64,000 nt of DNA from Cyclobacteriaceae bacterium (GTDB lineage: Bacteria > Bacteroidota > Bacteroidia > Cytophagales > Cyclobacteriaceae), in the NCBI GenBank assembly GCA_019694875.1, contig JAIBBC010000002.1, positions 744,001-808,000 on the forward strand. Reading direction: 5' to 3'. The notes beneath the pieces were generated by a model. The model saw nothing but the letters and a program-made list of their open reading frames with translations. It made no database searches and was not told the DNA's origin. Position numbers and translations under genes: made by a program. This document shows positions 1 to 10,400 of this stretch, piece by piece (within the stretch, counting starts at the first letter, position 1; every line of letters starts with the position of its first letter).

Positions 1-3000
1 TGTCAGTTTACAACCGCTACAGTTACACTCGTTGATCCTCCGGCTATTAATGCAACTGCGGTTTTAACAACTCCGGTAAGTTGTAACGGCCTTTCGGATG
101 GTGTAATCACAGTTACGGCTTCAGGTGGCACATTGGTTGGGCCGACTTATACGTATACAATTTCTCCGGGAGGTACGTCTAACTCAACCGGCATTTTCAG
201 CGGACTTGCTGCCAATACCTATACGGTCAACGTAACGGATGGAAACGGATGTATCAAAACATCAAACAGCGTTACCGTGACACAACCTTCTACACTCACA
301 GCATTTGCTTCAGTTACAAGCAACTACAATGGAGCTAAAATCAGCTGCCCGGGAGCTAATGATGCGGTAATTACGGTTACTGCGAATGGTGGTAATGGTG
401 GCTTTACATATCAATTAATAGAGGTTCCCGCAAATACTACCGGAAATGCAACGGGTGTTTATACGGGTATTGGCCCGGGCACTTACACGGTTCGGGTTAC
501 CGATTCCAAGTCATGTTCTGTAGTTACTGTTGCCGTGAACATCACTGAACCAACGCCTGTTGATGCAACGGGTGTGGTATCAAGCGTGATCAGTTGTAAC
601 GGTGGAAATGACGGTGAGATCCGCATTTCTGCAACAGGCGGAACAGGGGCGTATACATTCACGATGACAAGTCCGGCTGGCCCGTCAAATGCGACAGGCA
701 TTTTCTCCGGATTGACTCAGGGTACCTACGACTTCCAGGTAAGAGATCTCAATAACTGTTCAGATGTAGTCACCGTGATTCTTACTCAGCCGACCGCAGT
801 AACTGCGAGTGCTGCGGTGACAAGCAATTACAGTGGCGCTCAGATTAGCTGTAATGGTGCAAGCGATGGTGTGATTACCGTAACAGCCAGCGGAGGTACA
901 GGTGCGTTAACTTATGTCTTTGATCAGTTTGCGCTTTCAAATATTACCGGAAAATCTACCGGGGTATTTACAGGTGTTCCGGCTGGAACAGGTTATACAT
1001 TCACGGTTAAAGATTCGAAGAACTGTCCCGTGGGTGGATTTGTAACAGCTCCGATTAACGTGGTTCAGCCGACTGTTATTACAGCATCAGCCGCGATTAC
1101 AAGTAATTATAATGGTCAGCATATTTCTTGTCCTACAGCCACGGATGGTGTTATTACAGTAACTGCCAGCGGTGGAACGGGGGCACTGTCATATCGCCTT
1201 GATCAGGCTCCTTTGAATGTTACAGGTGCTGCATCCGGAATTTTTACCGGGGTGGGAGCAGGATCATACACGGTGACTGTTCGTGACGTTAACAGCTGTT
1301 TTGTGGTGACGATACCGGTTACTGTTGTGCCTCCGACAGCAGTTTCTGCAAGCGCAGCTGTAACCAGCAACTACAATGGCCGTCAGATCAGCTGTAATGG
1401 AGCGAGCGATGGACGAATAGCCGTAACCGCGAGCGGTGGTGTTTCTCCTTACTCGTATGTTTTGAATGAGATACCAGCCAACGTAACAGGCGCTGCATCC
1501 GGAATTTTTACCGGATTACCTGCGGGAACCTATACGGTGAATGTAAAAGATGCCAACAATTGTACTGTGGTAACATTGCCAGTGACACTTAGCGCGCCTA
1601 CTGCCGTATCAGGCACAAGTGCTGTTACTAGCAATTATAACGGTGCCCAAATCAAGTGTGTAGGCTCAAGCGATGGTATTATTCGCGTTACCGGATCAGG
1701 TGGTACAGCTCCTTACACCTTTATTTCCATTGAAGTTCCAGGCAACGTTACCGGGGCCACAACCGGAATATTTACCGGTTTGCCTGCTGGCAGTTATACC
1801 TTTACGGTGCGTGATGTTAACAACTGTACGTTTGTAACACCTGCTGTTGTAATCAGTCCTCCGACTCCGATCACCGCCTCTGCTGCTGTGACGAGCAACT
1901 ATCATGGATCGCAAGTGAGTTGTAACGGAGCTTCGGATGGTGTAATAACAGTTACTGCCTCCGGAGGTACAGGTGTTCTCAATTATGTATTCAACGAAAT
2001 ATCGGGTAATGCCACCGGTTCAACATCCGGAGTATTTACCGGAATTCCGGCAGGAGGCCCCTATACATTTACCGTAACGGATGCAAATGGTTGTCCGGTC
2101 ACAACAACGAACGTAACCATTACTCAGCCTACAGTAATCACTGCATCCGCTGCGATCACAAGCAACTACAACGGGCAACACATCTCTTGTCCGACTGCTA
2201 CGGATGGTGTTATTACAGTAACCGCCAGTGGCGGAACGGGTGTTTACACCTATCGTCTGGATCAGGCACCTTTAAATACAACAGGTAATGCAACCGGAGT
2301 TTACTCAAATGTGGGTGCCGGCACTTACACAGTGACTGTGCGGGATGAGAACAGTTGCTTTGTTATTACTACTTCTGTTACTGTTGTACCGCCTTCCCCG
2401 GTTACGGCCACAGCTGCTGTCACCAGCAACTACAACGGACAGCACATCAGTTGTAACGGACTGAGTGACGGCCAGATCACCGTAACTGCAGGTGGCGGAG
2501 TTGGCGGCTATTCGTACGTGTTGAATCAAATCCCGGGCAATGTTAGCGGTGCAACAACGGGAGTTTTCTCAGGCCTTCCTGCCGGAACATACACGGTGAC
2601 AGTAAGAGATGCCAACAACTGCCCTGTAACAACATCTTCAATAACCGTAACTCAACCGGCTGTGTTGGGTGCAACCGCGGCTGTAACTTCAAATTACAAT
2701 GGTCAGCAGATTAGTTGTAACGGAGCAAGCGATGGAAGGATTACGATAACAGTTTCTGGTGGAACAGGACCGTTCGCCTACACTTCGGTTGAAGTACCGG
2801 GTAATGTCACCGGTGCAACTACCGGAATCTTTACAGGTTTGCCTGCCGGTAATTACACGTTCAATGTAAGAGACGTTAACACCTGCGCTACAACAACTAC
2901 GCAAGTCACGATCTCCCAGCCAAACTTAATGGCTGCTTCATTGGCTGTAACCAGCTCGTACAACGGAAGAAATGTAAGCTGCAACGGTGCAAGCGATGGT

Positions 3001-6000
3001 GAGTTAACAGTAACCGTCACAACTCCGGGAACCGGAACAATGACTTACACGATTGATCAAATTCCATTAAATGCTTCCGGAAGATTCTCGGGCGTATTTA
3101 CAGGTGTTCCTGCCGGATCGTACACGGTTACGATAAAAGATGCAAACAATTGTACAATCGTAACGAACTCCGCAACAGTTAATCCTACACCGGCAATTGT
3201 AGCCAACTCAGCAGTCACCAAAAATGTAAGCTGCTTCGGTGAATCGAATGGTATTGTTACGGTTACCGCTTCAGGCGGAACAGGTGCTTTACAATATATG
3301 CTGATCGAAGACGCCAGCAACTTAACCGGTGCTGCTTCGGGTGTGTTCACAGGTTTAAGGGCGGGCAGCTATAGAATCCGCGTAACGGATATCAATACAT
3401 GTTTTGTAACAACAACAGCCGTTACAGTTACGCAACCCGCGAACCTCACGATCACAATCGCCAAATCATCTCCTTATAACGGATTCGATTTGAGTTGTGC
3501 GGGTGCATCTGACGGTGAAATTCATGTTACTGCCACCACGGGTGGAACAGGTCCTTATACCTATGCATTGGACGGTTTCCCGGGAAACACCACCGGTCAA
3601 ACTTCCGGAAGTTTCACAGGATTAAGCGCAGGATTATATACAATTACCGTAACTGACGCGAATTCAGGCGATCCGTTCGGCCCTTGTACCAAACAGTCGT
3701 TGCCGATATTTATCAACGATCCTGTGCCGTTGGGTGTCAACCTCGTTGGATTCGATAAGCAGATTTGTATTGGTGATGATCCGTCAGTGATTACACAGAT
3801 CGCAAATCCGGTTGGTGGTATTGGTATCTACACGTACCAGTGGCAGGATTCAATCCCGGGCGGAGCGTTTGCAAACATTGGTGGTGCAAATAGCGCAACC
3901 TTCGATCCTCCGGCCATTACGCAAACCACATACTACCGCAGATTGCTTTCTTCAGGTTCATGTGCAACGCTGGTTTCCACTCCGATAGAGGTGAAGGTTA
4001 ACCCGCTGCCTGAGATCGACAACATTACAGCGCCCCAGTACATCTGCGAAAACCAGGCGATGATCGTATTCTACGACTTTGCTCCGGGTCAGTCGCCATT
4101 CTATTTCAGCTATACTCAGGAAACGCTGAATCAAAGCGGTACCGTAATCGCCACGAAAACAGTAACGAATGAACTTTCGGGTGACAGCAAGCCGGTAATC
4201 CAGTCTCCGTTTACCGATGATGTGAGAATCACCGTAACGGGATTAAAAGATTTCAATGGTTGCGTGGCTAATCCTGCGTTGTTCCCGGCCCCGGTATTTG
4301 TGGAAGTGCTGAAAACAAGTGCTGCCTTCACGGCTACTGCAGCTACGTTGTGTAGCGGAAGTCCGTTCGATGTTAACTGGAATGCGAATCCGGAAGTTGA
4401 GTACACATTCAAGTGGCCTGAAGGACCAGATGCAGTATTTGGTCCTGGGTTAACCGGTGCACAAACTGATTCCCGTGTACTGCATTCGCAAAATCCGACC
4501 GGTACACAAACATTGCCGATCATTTTGACTGCCGCTAATACACTGCATTTGACCAACCCGGCTGCTCCTGACTGCGGTATCGCAACGCATCTTGAAAATA
4601 TTAAGATATTCCCGACCATCATCCCGAACATCGTTGTTCCGATTGACACGGTATGTAGCGGTACAGCTCTGTCAATTACAAACAGCACGCAGGGCGGTAC
4701 AACCCATGCGTGGACAGTTACAAGAGTATCGGATGGTGCGGTTCAGCCGGCACCGTTAACGAGAACGGGTCCATTGCATAATTCTGAGACGTTTACAATT
4801 CACAATCAGACAGCCAATAACCCTGAGCAATACGAAATTCTGTATGAGATTCAGAACTCGGCCGCAAATGGAAGTTGTCAGCGTGATACCACGGTAACTG
4901 TTACAGTTTACCGCGAAGGTATTGCTCACATTGGTACACCGAAGGATCCGTTAACACCGATTCCTTTGTGGACAGCGCCAAGTGATGACATCACATTCCA
5001 GAATGCTACTGTGCCGTTAGATGGGGCTGATTTTGAATATACCTGGGTGTTTAACAACAATAACCCGAGTACGCCAGCGGATACCGTTGTTAGTGCAGCG
5101 GGATCTGAAACGTATACGTTCCTCAATCCGGGAACCGGAAAACGAGCGATCCTGATTGTTGTAAACCGTGATGCGCTTGCTGAAGGTTTGCCGAATGGTT
5201 GTGCCACACGAGATGAATTTGTGTTTACGATAAACGTTCCGCCTCTCACGGCATTATTTGATGCGACACCTGTGGCAGCTTGCTTGCCTACGGTGATTGA
5301 TGTAACGAACCAGTCGACAGGTGATTTCGTGAGTACGTGGCGAGTTGTTAATCAAACCAACAACGAGATTTATTTCTCGCAGGAGTTTGAACCGGACTTT
5401 CCGATCACATCTCCCGGACGCTATACGATTACGCTGACCATTAAAAATCCTTTCAATGCAGCAGACGAAGAGGAAGCTCCGGCGAAAGTAGTGGATGTGT
5501 ATGCTAATCCGGTTGCAGCGTTTATTACCAGTCCGTTAGAAAAGGTATTCGTGCCTGATCAGGAATTGCGCACCGACAATGGCAGTGCTTCACCGCTTGA
5601 TCCATTGACGAACGTTCGATTCCCTGTGCAATACAGGTGGTATTTTGGTGATGGATCGGATAGTGTGCGAACAGATCCGGCTAACATTGCACCGGTTTAT
5701 GGAGATGTAGGACATAGTCCTACGCATAAATTTGATACGGAAGGAAGTTATAAGATTGCACTCATTGCTATCAATGATCATGGAAACGGTGTGGAGTGTA
5801 GGGATACTGCAACTCAGATGATTCAGGCAAGAGCTTCCGGTACATCGAAGATTCCGAACGCCTTTACGCCAAATCCGGGCGGACCGAACGGAGGTGTTGT
5901 AAATGAAGATGGAACAACGATCAATGACGTGTTCTTACCAATTACAAAAGGTGTGAAGGAATTCCAGATGCAGATTTTCGACCGCTGGGGTAACCTGGTG

Positions 6001-6150
6001 TTTGAAAGCCGTCAACAGAACAAGGGATGGGATGGATACGATCGAAACGGCAATCTGGTGCCGGCCGGGGTCTATGTCTATAAACTTATCTTACGAATGG
6101 CGAATGATCAACGAACGACTCAGGTGGGGGATGTGACACTAATACGATAG
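1..6150 (+). CDS. SprB-repeat giant adhesin, T9SS type B sorting domain (5' partial)
   Basis: A cell-surface adhesin of the SprB type, exported by the type IX secretion system. The reading frame is open from base 1, so the true start lies upstream. About 14 SprB repeats of 85-90 residues fill codons 1 to about 1220, each with a cysteine-containing core (SCNGASDG) followed by VTASGG and G-x-Y-T-V-x-D. Ig/PKD-like segments follow, including a YFGDGSD motif near codon 1885. The last 100 residues form a gliding-motility C-terminal domain (IPNAFTP, FDRWGNLVFES, GWDG, PAGVYVYKL), the family signal for T9SS export and surface anchoring. The PorP/SprF gene starts 8 bases downstream, as expected for a substrate/partner pair. 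Repeats 4-7 look like a block duplicate of 8-11. Confidence 0.93.
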   Translation, partial: CQFTTATVTLVDPPAINATAVLTTPVSCNGLSDGVITVTASGGTLVGPTYTYTISPGGTSNSTGIFSGLAANTYTVNVTDGNGCIKTSNSVTVTQPSTLTAFASVTSNYNGAKISCPGANDAVITVTANGGNGGFTYQLIEVPANTTGNATGVYTGIGPGTYTVRVTDSKSCSVVTVAVNITEPTPVDATGVVSSVISCNGGNDGEIRISATGGTGAYTFTMTSPAGPSNATGIFSGLTQGTYDFQVRDLNNCSDVVTVILTQPTAVTASAAVTSNYSGAQISCNGASDGVITVTASGGTGALTYVFDQFALSNITGKSTGVFTGVPAGTGYTFTVKDSKNCPVGGFVTAPINVVQPTVITASAAITSNYNGQHISCPTATDGVITVTASGGTGALSYRLDQAPLNVTGAASGIFTGVGAGSYTVTVRDVNSCFVVTIPVTVVPPTAVSASAAVTSNYNGRQISCNGASDGRIAVTASGGVSPYSYVLNEIPANVTGAASGIFTGLPAGTYTVNVKDANNCTVVTLPVTLSAPTAVSGTSAVTSNYNGAQIKCVGSSDGIIRVTGSGGTAPYTFISIEVPGNVTGATTGIFTGLPAGSYTFTVRDVNNCTFVTPAVVISPPTPITASAAVTSNYHGSQVSCNGASDGVITVTASGGTGVLNYVFNEISGNATGSTSGVFTGIPAGGPYTFTVTDANGCPVTTTNVTITQPTVITASAAITSNYNGQHISCPTATDGVITVTASGGTGVYTYRLDQAPLNTTGNATGVYSNVGAGTYTVTVRDENSCFVITTSVTVVPPSPVTATAAVTSNYNGQHISCNGLSDGQITVTAGGGVGGYSYVLNQIPGNVSGATTGVFSGLPAGTYTVTVRDANNCPVTTSSITVTQPAVLGATAAVTSNYNGQQISCNGASDGRITITVSGGTGPFAYTSVEVPGNVTGATTGIFTGLPAGNYTFNVRDVNTCATTTTQVTISQPNLMAASLAVTSSYNGRNVSCNGASDGELTVTVTTPGTGTMTYTIDQIPLNASGRFSGVFTGVPAGSYTVTIKDANNCTIVTNSATVNPTPAIVANSAVTKNVSCFGESNGIVTVTASGGTGALQYMLIEDASNLTGAASGVFTGLRAGSYRIRVTDINTCFVTTTAVTVTQPANLTITIAKSSPYNGFDLSCAGASDGEIHVTATTGGTGPYTYALDGFPGNTTGQTSGSFTGLSAGLYTITVTDANSGDPFGPCTKQSLPIFINDPVPLGVNLVGFDKQICIGDDPSVITQIANPVGGIGIYTYQWQDSIPGGAFANIGGANSATFDPPAITQTTYYRRLLSSGSCATLVSTPIEVKVNPLPEIDNITAPQYICENQAMIVFYDFAPGQSPFYFSYTQETLNQSGTVIATKTVTNELSGDSKPVIQSPFTDDVRITVTGLKDFNGCVANPALFPAPVFVEVLKTSAAFTATAATLCSGSPFDVNWNANPEVEYTFKWPEGPDAVFGPGLTGAQTDSRVLHSQNPTGTQTLPIILTAANTLHLTNPAAPDCGIATHLENIKIFPTIIPNIVVPIDTVCSGTALSITNSTQGGTTHAWTVTRVSDGAVQPAPLTRTGPLHNSETFTIHNQTANNPEQYEILYEIQNSAANGSCQRDTTVTVTVYREGIAHIGTPKDPLTPIPLWTAPSDDITFQNATVPLDGADFEYTWVFNNNNPSTPADTVVSAAGSETYTFLNPGTGKRAILIVVNRDALAEGLPNGCATRDEFVFTINVPPLTALFDATPVAACLPTVIDVTNQSTGDFVSTWRVVNQTNNEIYFSQEFEPDFPITSPGRYTITLTIKNPFNAADEEEAPAKVVDVYANPVAAFITSPLEKVFVPDQELRTDNGSASPLDPLTNVRFPVQYRWYFGDGSDSVRTDPANIAPVYGDVGHSPTHKFDTEGSYKIALIAINDHGNGVECRDTATQMIQARASGTSKIPNAFTPNPGGPNGGVVNEDGTTINDVFLPITKGVKEFQMQIFDRWGNLVFESRQQNKGWDGYDRNGNLVPAGVYVYKLILRMANDQRTTQVGDVTLIR

Positions 6151-6158
6151 GGCAGCTT

Positions 6159-7202
6159 ATGAGAAGAATTCTAGTACTCGGTGTGTTATTTCTGATTGTT
6201 AGGGCTGGCTTCGGTCAGGACTTTCAATTTTCACAATACTATCAGGCGCCACTGTATTTAAATCCCGGCTTTACCGGGATTACTCAGCAACAGCGCGTGT
6301 CATTCAACCACCGCGTTCAGTGGCCAAACTTGCCAAAAGCATTTGCCACCTACGCAGCATCGTACGATATATTTGTTGACGAACTTCGCTCAGGTTTTGG
6401 TGTTCAGCTTACCGCTGACAAAATGGGAACGGCAGGCTGGCAGACAACGAATATCAACCTGTTGTATTCATTTAAGGTGAAGCTTACAGAGAAACTTGTT
6501 TTCTCACCCGGACTTGTGTTTGGATATGGAACAAACGGGATTGACAGAAGTAAACTCAGATTTGGTGATGGTTTGAATTCACCTAACGAAGATGTGTACT
6601 ATTCAAATGACCCGGCTGAAGGAAGGTTGGGTCGCCAGAATTATTTTGATGTGGGAACAGGCTTCTTGTTTTACAGCCGTAACATCTGGTTAGGAGCTGC
6701 ATTCCATCATTTGAACAAGCCAAATCTTTCGGTGATGGGCAGTGAAAGCCGCCTTCCGGTGAAAACTACTATTCACGGGGGTATGCGTCTTAGCCTGAAC
6801 GGTGGCATTAAATCAAGGAGCGAACGGATGTCCTATCTGACACCGTCATTCATATATCGCATCCAGGGGGCATCATTCTCCCAACTTGATCTCGGTGTTA
6901 ACTATCACATCGACCCGGTTTCCGTTGGTGTTTGGTATCGCGGTAAACCATTCCAGAAGTCAGTGATTAATTCGCCTACGCAGGATGCAATCATTCTTGC
7001 ATTGGGAATGTATTTCAAGAGCTTCAACATTGGGTATAGCTACGACTTTACCGTATCTGAACTTGGAACTGCCTCCGGTGGAGCGCACGAGATTTCTCTG
7101 ATCTACGAGTTTTCGTCAAAACCAGCCGGTAGGAACGTGAAGAAAAAATACAAGCTTATCCCGTGTCCGACCTTTAATAGTAAAGCCGGCTTCTGGAATT
7201 AA
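6159..7202 (+). CDS. PorP/SprF family outer-membrane protein
   Basis: A 347-residue PorP/SprF-family protein. This family forms outer-membrane barrels and helps T9SS type B substrates reach or stay on the cell surface. The sequence has a signal peptide (about residues 1-19, ending RAGFGQ) and the family hallmark FSQYYQAPLYLNPGFTG near the start, followed by HRVQWPNLP and, near the C-terminus, ISLIYEF. It lies 8 bases after the adhesin gene and is followed by a hairpin terminator, so the two genes form one transcription unit. By family precedent it is probably dedicated to that adhesin. A paralogue lies at 11205-12221. Confidence 0.93.
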   Translation: MRRILVLGVLFLIVRAGFGQDFQFSQYYQAPLYLNPGFTGITQQQRVSFNHRVQWPNLPKAFATYAASYDIFVDELRSGFGVQLTADKMGTAGWQTTNINLLYSFKVKLTEKLVFSPGLVFGYGTNGIDRSKLRFGDGLNSPNEDVYYSNDPAEGRLGRQNYFDVGTGFLFYSRNIWLGAAFHHLNKPNLSVMGSESRLPVKTTIHGGMRLSLNGGIKSRSERMSYLTPSFIYRIQGASFSQLDLGVNYHIDPVSVGVWYRGKPFQKSVINSPTQDAIILALGMYFKSFNIGYSYDFTVSELGTASGGAHEISLIYEFSSKPAGRNVKKKYKLIPCPTFNSKAGFWN

Positions 7203-7220
7203 GCTGAAGACTTCAGTTAT

Positions 7221-7251
7221 AAAAAGCCTTGCTATCTGCAGGGCTTTTTTT
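7221..7251 (+). terminator. Rho-independent terminator after first adhesin/PorP pair
   Basis: An inverted repeat (AAAAAGCCTTGC, loop TATCT, GCAGGGCTTTTT) with one G.T pair, running into a T tract. It lies 18 bases after the PorP/SprF stop codon. Confidence 0.85.
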
Positions 7252-7404
7252 ATTCATCGGTCCATAATGTGATTCGTTTTGGTATACATCGTTCTACCGA
7301 CAAAAGCTGTCAAATAGGGCGAAAACCGGTTCCCTTTTTTATTCAACTCTTATTAATAGCGTCAAATAGTGCAGGCTTTAATCGGAAAATGAACCGGTTA
7401 AAGA

Positions 7405-10400
7405 ATGATCCCCCGTTGCAGGTTATTTTTTCTGATAGTTTTTTTTGCGGTAGCCTCAACAGCGATCGTTAAAGCTCAGTGTAATACGCTGCGCCCGCAG
7501 ATCAACATCAGCTTTAATACCGATCAGGACTGCGCGCCTGTTACGGTAACGCAATTTACTATCACCTATTTTTTCAATGCCTCGCAAAATCCGGCCGATA
7601 TAGAAATCCGCTATGAATGGAACGATCCGGCCAATACTGTTACAACCGTTGACTTGGGATCGGGGTTGATCGTGGGAAACCTGGGAACCGGACCCAATAG
7701 CTCGTATACAGCCAACGCCACATTCACCTACTTCGACAACAACGGTCAGTGTAGTATCCGGCCAACAGCTTCGCTTCTTATTAACGGTGTATTGTGTCCT
7801 TCCTCGCAAGAAACTCAGCTTGCATTTTTCTGGGGAACCGATGAGCAGGCGAACGCCAACGTGGCGATGGCTCCCGCGAATTGGGATGTGTGTTTTAATA
7901 ACCCGGTAGTAAACGCGGTATTTAATGACGCATCGGAGTTCAACTGTAACATTGCAGTGGAACCCGATAATCCAAACCGCTTTGCACGGCACGTTCAGTT
8001 TGTGTACGGAACCAATCATAATCCTGCGGCTACTATCCGCAACCTCACGCTTAATGACGGGGCCGTTGTCGGGTTGACTGACGGAACCGGAAACCTGGTG
8101 TCATCTGCTACACGCGGAACGGCCGGCTTGCTTGTTACAGGCGCATACTTTGGGCCGGTCGATGCGATTCCTTTTCCGGCTGATGGACCGGTATCGTCAA
8201 CTTTTCCGATGAATGCTCCGGCCAACGCGGCCAACCTAATCGGCAATCGGTTTGAGATAACCCTGTTCAACTGGAATATTTGTAATCCATGGAACGGAGA
8301 TCCGGTGAACCCGAACTATGAAGATGCTGTAATGACAACCGGCTACATTGTTATAGTCGCAGCTCCTCAGCCGAGTTATATTACGGAAGACAGCGGGGGA
8401 AATCCCACAAAGGATTTTTGCATAGGCGAACCGATATTCTTCAACAACGAAACACCGAACCAGGGAGCTTACAACTATACATACGAATTTTATGACGATG
8501 CAGCAGGTACTGTTCTGTTAACAACCAGCAATCAGTCAAACCCAACATTCTCGTATTCAACCGGTGGAACAAAGTTGATCCGCCTGATCGCATCCAATCC
8601 TACCGCGCAGGGAAGTTGCGTGGAGGAATTCACCGACATCGTTAATATAACTCCGTCAGTTCAGGCCGTTATTGGATTGACCGATTTCAGCAACAATCCG
8701 ATAACCGGGATTTTTTGCCAGGAGCCCGTTGTACCCTTTACCAATTTCGAAGTCAGATTTACAGATTTATCAACCGGAACGATAACTCCGACAACAGAAT
8801 GGCAGTGGCAGTTTTTCGATCAGAACAATGTCATGATCGCACAGTTTCCGGCTATAGGTTTCTCAGCGGTTAAACTTGGTCCGTTCGACCGTATCTTTAC
8901 AACTCCCGGAGTTTATCGCGCTTTGCTTACCGTGCGTGACAACGTAACAGGTTGCGCCAGCACCGATGAAGTTCAGATTCAGGTATTGAACAAGCCTGTT
9001 CCGGAATTCACATTCAGTACAGTCTGTGAAGGATCACCAACCTCGTTTCAGGATGCGTCAACCCTCACAGCCATCAATGGCCAGCAGATTATTTTGTGGG
9101 AATGGGACATGAGCTATGACGGAGTTACGTTCAATGCCGATGGATCGCTAACCAATCAACAGACGTTCGATTACATTTTCCCGGCTGCCGGAACGTACGA
9201 TGTAGCATTACGGGTAACGACTGACGGGGGAGGTTGTTCATCGATGATTGTCCATCCGGTTACCGTGGATGCCATTCCGAATGCTTTGTTTAGTTCGAAT
9301 ACAACTTCCGGATGTAGTGTGCTTTCGGTAACCTTTACGAATAATTCAATTGCCGGCCAGCCTGCTGTAATTGATCAGTATGTGTGGGAAGTTAACGAGG
9401 GGAGCGGGTTTGTGGTGGATTCTATTCAACGCCCAACGGATCCCGGCTTCGGAAATATCTATACGCGTAACTTCGAAAACTTCGGGTCGGTTAATCGCAC
9501 GTTTGATGTTCGCCTTCGCGTGGTAACGCAAAACGGATGCGAGTTCACTTCGCCTGCTCAAACCATTACCGTTTTCCCTGGGCCCCGTTCAGGGTTCATT
9601 GCCGCGAACTATTCGCCTTTTAACAACAATTGCTCACCTCAAACAGTCAACTTTGTGGTTGATAATCAGACACAAAGCCTGAATCCGTCTGACTACCGGT
9701 GGATTATCACGGATGCGTCAGGAACATTGGCGGATCAAAGCACCGGCACCACACCCAATTTCAGCTTTCAATTCATCAACAGCACACAAGCCATCCGCGA
9801 TTACAATGTAACACTCCGGACAACCCTGCCAACCCTTTGTGCGCGTGACTCAGTAAAAGTAATTCGCATCAGCCCGGTTCCAACTTCGGACTTTACGGTT
9901 GACACACTTGTTTTTGATTGCGAGGTGATGAATATGCGTTTTGAAGCGCAGCAGAAAGGACTGGTTGAATATGCGTGGACGATCAAGGTTAACGGTACCA
10001 CATTGTTTACCCAGATTGGAACGCAGGATGTTTTACCATTCGATTTCAATCGCGCGGCCGCGCAACAGGATGTTGAAGTTGAGCTTCAAACAACCAACGG
10101 TTTTAATTGTGTTAGCACGGTAACAACCAAAACATTCACCGTTCCACCGGACGACAATATTTCAATTTCATTTACCGCTACGCCCTTAATTCAGACGTTG
10201 CCAAATTCTGTTGTGACGATTACAAACAACACAACTCCCGGCCCGTGGACTCAGGAATGGGATTTTGGCGATGGTACGACATTTACCGGTGCAAATCCCG
10301 GAAGTCATGACTATGGCACATATGGTGAGTTCACCATCACGCTAACGGTAACAAATAACATCTGTATCCTAACCCAAAGCGTTACGGTGCGCATCGATCC

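Noticed and set aside
133-3700. Regularly spaced repeats that might suggest a CRISPR or satellite array
   Set aside because: The period is about 250-270 bases, in frame, and translates into SprB repeats; spacers and repeats are both coding.
4131-4688. Long antisense frame (185 residues) inside the SprB-like adhesin
   Set aside because: It is a shadow of the strongly coding plus strand, with low-complexity V/T/S composition and no domain.
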